Below are positions 6,706 to 8,043 of a stretch of 8,043 nucleotides of DNA, piece after piece. A program made the translations under genes and the position numbers. The notes below the pieces were generated by a model. That model saw nothing but the letters and a program-made list of their open reading frames with translations, was not told where the DNA came from and did no database searches. The first letter of the stretch is position 1. Each line of letters begins with the position of its first letter. Source of the DNA: an uncultured Eubacteriales bacterium (lineage in GTDB: Bacteria; Bacillota; Clostridia; UBA1381; UBA9506); contig CABSKZ010000117.1 of the NCBI GenBank assembly GCA_902478395.1, positions 1 through 8,043 of the forward strand, given 5' to 3'.

Positions 6706-8043
6706 TTTTTTTATTTTTATGGTCATTATTTTTTCAGGCTTGATATGTAATAAAATCCGGTTTCCATCTGCCGTGAGTTCCGCTTTTTTTTCTTCTTTTA
6801 AATTGACCAACTCCGCTTTCCGGCACTCGACTTTCAGTGTCGCAGTTTCTTCCTGTTCCCAGGGATTGTATAACCGGATGATAATATCGTCACTTTTTTC
6901 TGCTTTTTTAATCGCGCTCACCTTAATTCTGGAGTTATCCAACTCAAAAAAGCTGTCTTCCAATGGCAGGGCGCCGTCTCCGCCGTTGTTTTCCATATAC
7001 GCGGCTGCGTTTAAATATTGTTCCGCCGCCTGATTCGGATTCTCTTCCCCTATGCCGAGCGCATACTCAAATTCATATTTGCCGAGACATTGCCCCTCCG
7101 GGGATTCAATGTATTCCGGCCCCGGCATGACCGTTGTTTTCAGTGTCTTTTTCTGCCCTATTTTCCCAATGCATCTTAGAAGGGTCATCTCAATTTGGTT
7201 CCCATGATGGCCTTTTGTAATTTCATATTCCTGAATTCCCTTATTGCAGAGGAATGTGTCTGCATATATCAGAAACCGTTTTTGTGCCCCACAGCCGGAA
7301 GGCACTTCAATTAGGGCATCCCTTTTCTCTGGTACCGTCCCTGTAATACTGCGCTTTACCACATCAAAATGGCTGTCTGCCAACATCACCTCGTCTTGGG
7401 CGTCTGTCGGGAATACCACCCGCAGCCTGTGCTGTTTTGCGGTGTTTTCAACCAGCGTCCGGATTCTCACAAAGCGTTCTCCCTTGTTTAGTGTCACATA
7501 AGAAGTAATAATATTGTTTGTTTCCTCCGCTGCACGGCAGCAATCCACATCATAGTCTCTAGGTACCGCGTATCGGTATAATATCTTATATGTTGCTGAA
7601 ACAGGCCCGTTTTCCACTTGGCTTATCTGCGGACTGCTAAAAAGCGTGGTTGTCACTATGTCTTGGTGCGGCGGAGAATAAATGTATAAATCCCCGATAT
7701 CGATACTGTCTTTAAAGTAGTTGCCGCCTGACAGCATTTTCCCATTGCTTTTGTTTTGGATATCCAGTGTGCCGTTCGGATTGATAGACACCAAAAGGCT
7801 CTCGTTTTCCAAAATGCCAAACGTTTGAGAAATCTGGTGTTCCGTTTCTATCACCGGCACATCTGACGTTTTTACGAATACAGTCGTATATCCAAACGCC
7901 GGCAGCTTTACCCCAGCCCTGACCGTCAGGTTCCTTTTTTTCTGCCAGCCGATTGGCTGGTCAATCAAATTGTCTACTCTGCCACAATCATAAATTTTTC
8001 CGATTTGGCTTTCCAATTTGTTCCCCTTCCAGTCGAATATGTC
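6703..8043 (-). CDS. Alpha-mannosidase, glycoside hydrolase family 38, C-terminal part (5'-truncated by window edge)
   Basis: The frame is open to the right edge, so 446 residues of a longer protein are visible; the ATG/TTG-like starts inside it are not the real start. GH38 enzymes are retaining alpha-mannosidases of roughly 800-1050 residues. The catalytic N-terminal half with the Asp nucleophile is off-window, so activity cannot be judged. The visible part matches the family's beta-sandwich C-terminus. It has a 'LPAFGYTTVFVK' strand (about residues 47-58 from the edge), 'DIGDLYIYSPP' (115-125), 'HRLRVVFPTD' (205-214), 'TLLRCIGKIG' (287-296), 'PGPEYIESPEGQCLGKYEFE' (307-326), 'IIRLYNPW' (388-395) and a closing 'LLHIKPEKIMTIKI'. 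The likely role is removing alpha-mannosyl units from imported or surface glycans; bacterial members are usually cytoplasmic, but the N-terminus needed to check this is missing. Its TAG stop is part of the next gene's ribosome binding site. The family call is firm; the substrate linkage is unknown. Confidence 0.92.
   Translation of the reverse strand, partial: DIFDWKGNKLESQIGKIYDCGRVDNLIDQPIGWQKKRNLTVRAGVKLPAFGYTTVFVKTSDVPVIETEHQISQTFGILENESLLVSINPNGTLDIQNKSNGKMLSGGNYFKDSIDIGDLYIYSPPHQDIVTTTLFSSPQISQVENGPVSATYKILYRYAVPRDYDVDCCRAAEETNNIITSYVTLNKGERFVRIRTLVENTAKQHRLRVVFPTDAQDEVMLADSHFDVVKRSITGTVPEKRDALIEVPSGCGAQKRFLIYADTFLCNKGIQEYEITKGHHGNQIEMTLLRCIGKIGQKKTLKTTVMPGPEYIESPEGQCLGKYEFEYALGIGEENPNQAAEQYLNAAAYMENNGGDGALPLEDSFFELDNSRIKVSAIKKAEKSDDIIIRLYNPWEQEETATLKVECRKAELVNLKEEKKAELTADGNRILLHIKPEKIMTIKIKK

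Noticed and set aside
1..8043. CRISPR array, tRNA or rRNA gene, insertion sequence, internal promoter or intrinsic terminator
   Set aside because: No spaced direct repeats, terminal inverted repeats, transposase frames or GC hairpin plus T-run were seen; coding sequence fills nearly all of the window.

Overview
All genes in this window lie on the minus strand, so they read from high coordinates to low. They look like the middle of one carbohydrate-use operon from a Gram-positive anaerobe of the class Clostridia. The evidence for the lineage is an S-layer homology (SLH) surface protein, Sec signal peptides with no sign of an outer membrane, purine-rich AGGAGG-type ribosome binding sites, and moderate GC. 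The GC was judged by eye, not counted. A genus cannot be named from this.

In transcription order the window holds five genes. (1) The C-terminal 446 residues of a family 38 alpha-mannosidase (8043-6703); its N-terminal catalytic half is outside the window. (2) A secreted 633-residue protein made of three copies of an unassigned domain plus a small C-terminal domain (6691-4790). (3) A 1243-residue SLH protein (4762-1031) with two more copies of the same domain placed in the middle of a beta-rich scaffold. (4) A six-helix sugar ABC permease of the MalF/UgpA type (1020-76). (5) The first 20 codons of a further gene, probably the partner permease (60 to the left edge). The gaps are 11, 27, 10 and 15 bp. 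There is no internal promoter, no terminator and no non-coding stretch over 30 bp, so one polycistronic transcript is likely.

The most notable content is a domain of about 150-160 residues present five times across two adjacent genes, three in the secreted protein and two in the SLH protein. Each copy has a central Gly-Arg, a following aromatic beta strand often ending in a YVGD-like turn, and a closing segment with a conserved Trp. I do not recognise it as a named family. The location and the pattern suggest a jelly-roll carbohydrate-binding module. A reasonable model, which is inference, is a wall-tethered glycan-capture layer that feeds an oligosaccharide importer, with alpha-mannosidase trimming the imported glycan. 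No solute-binding protein, ATPase or regulator is visible here.
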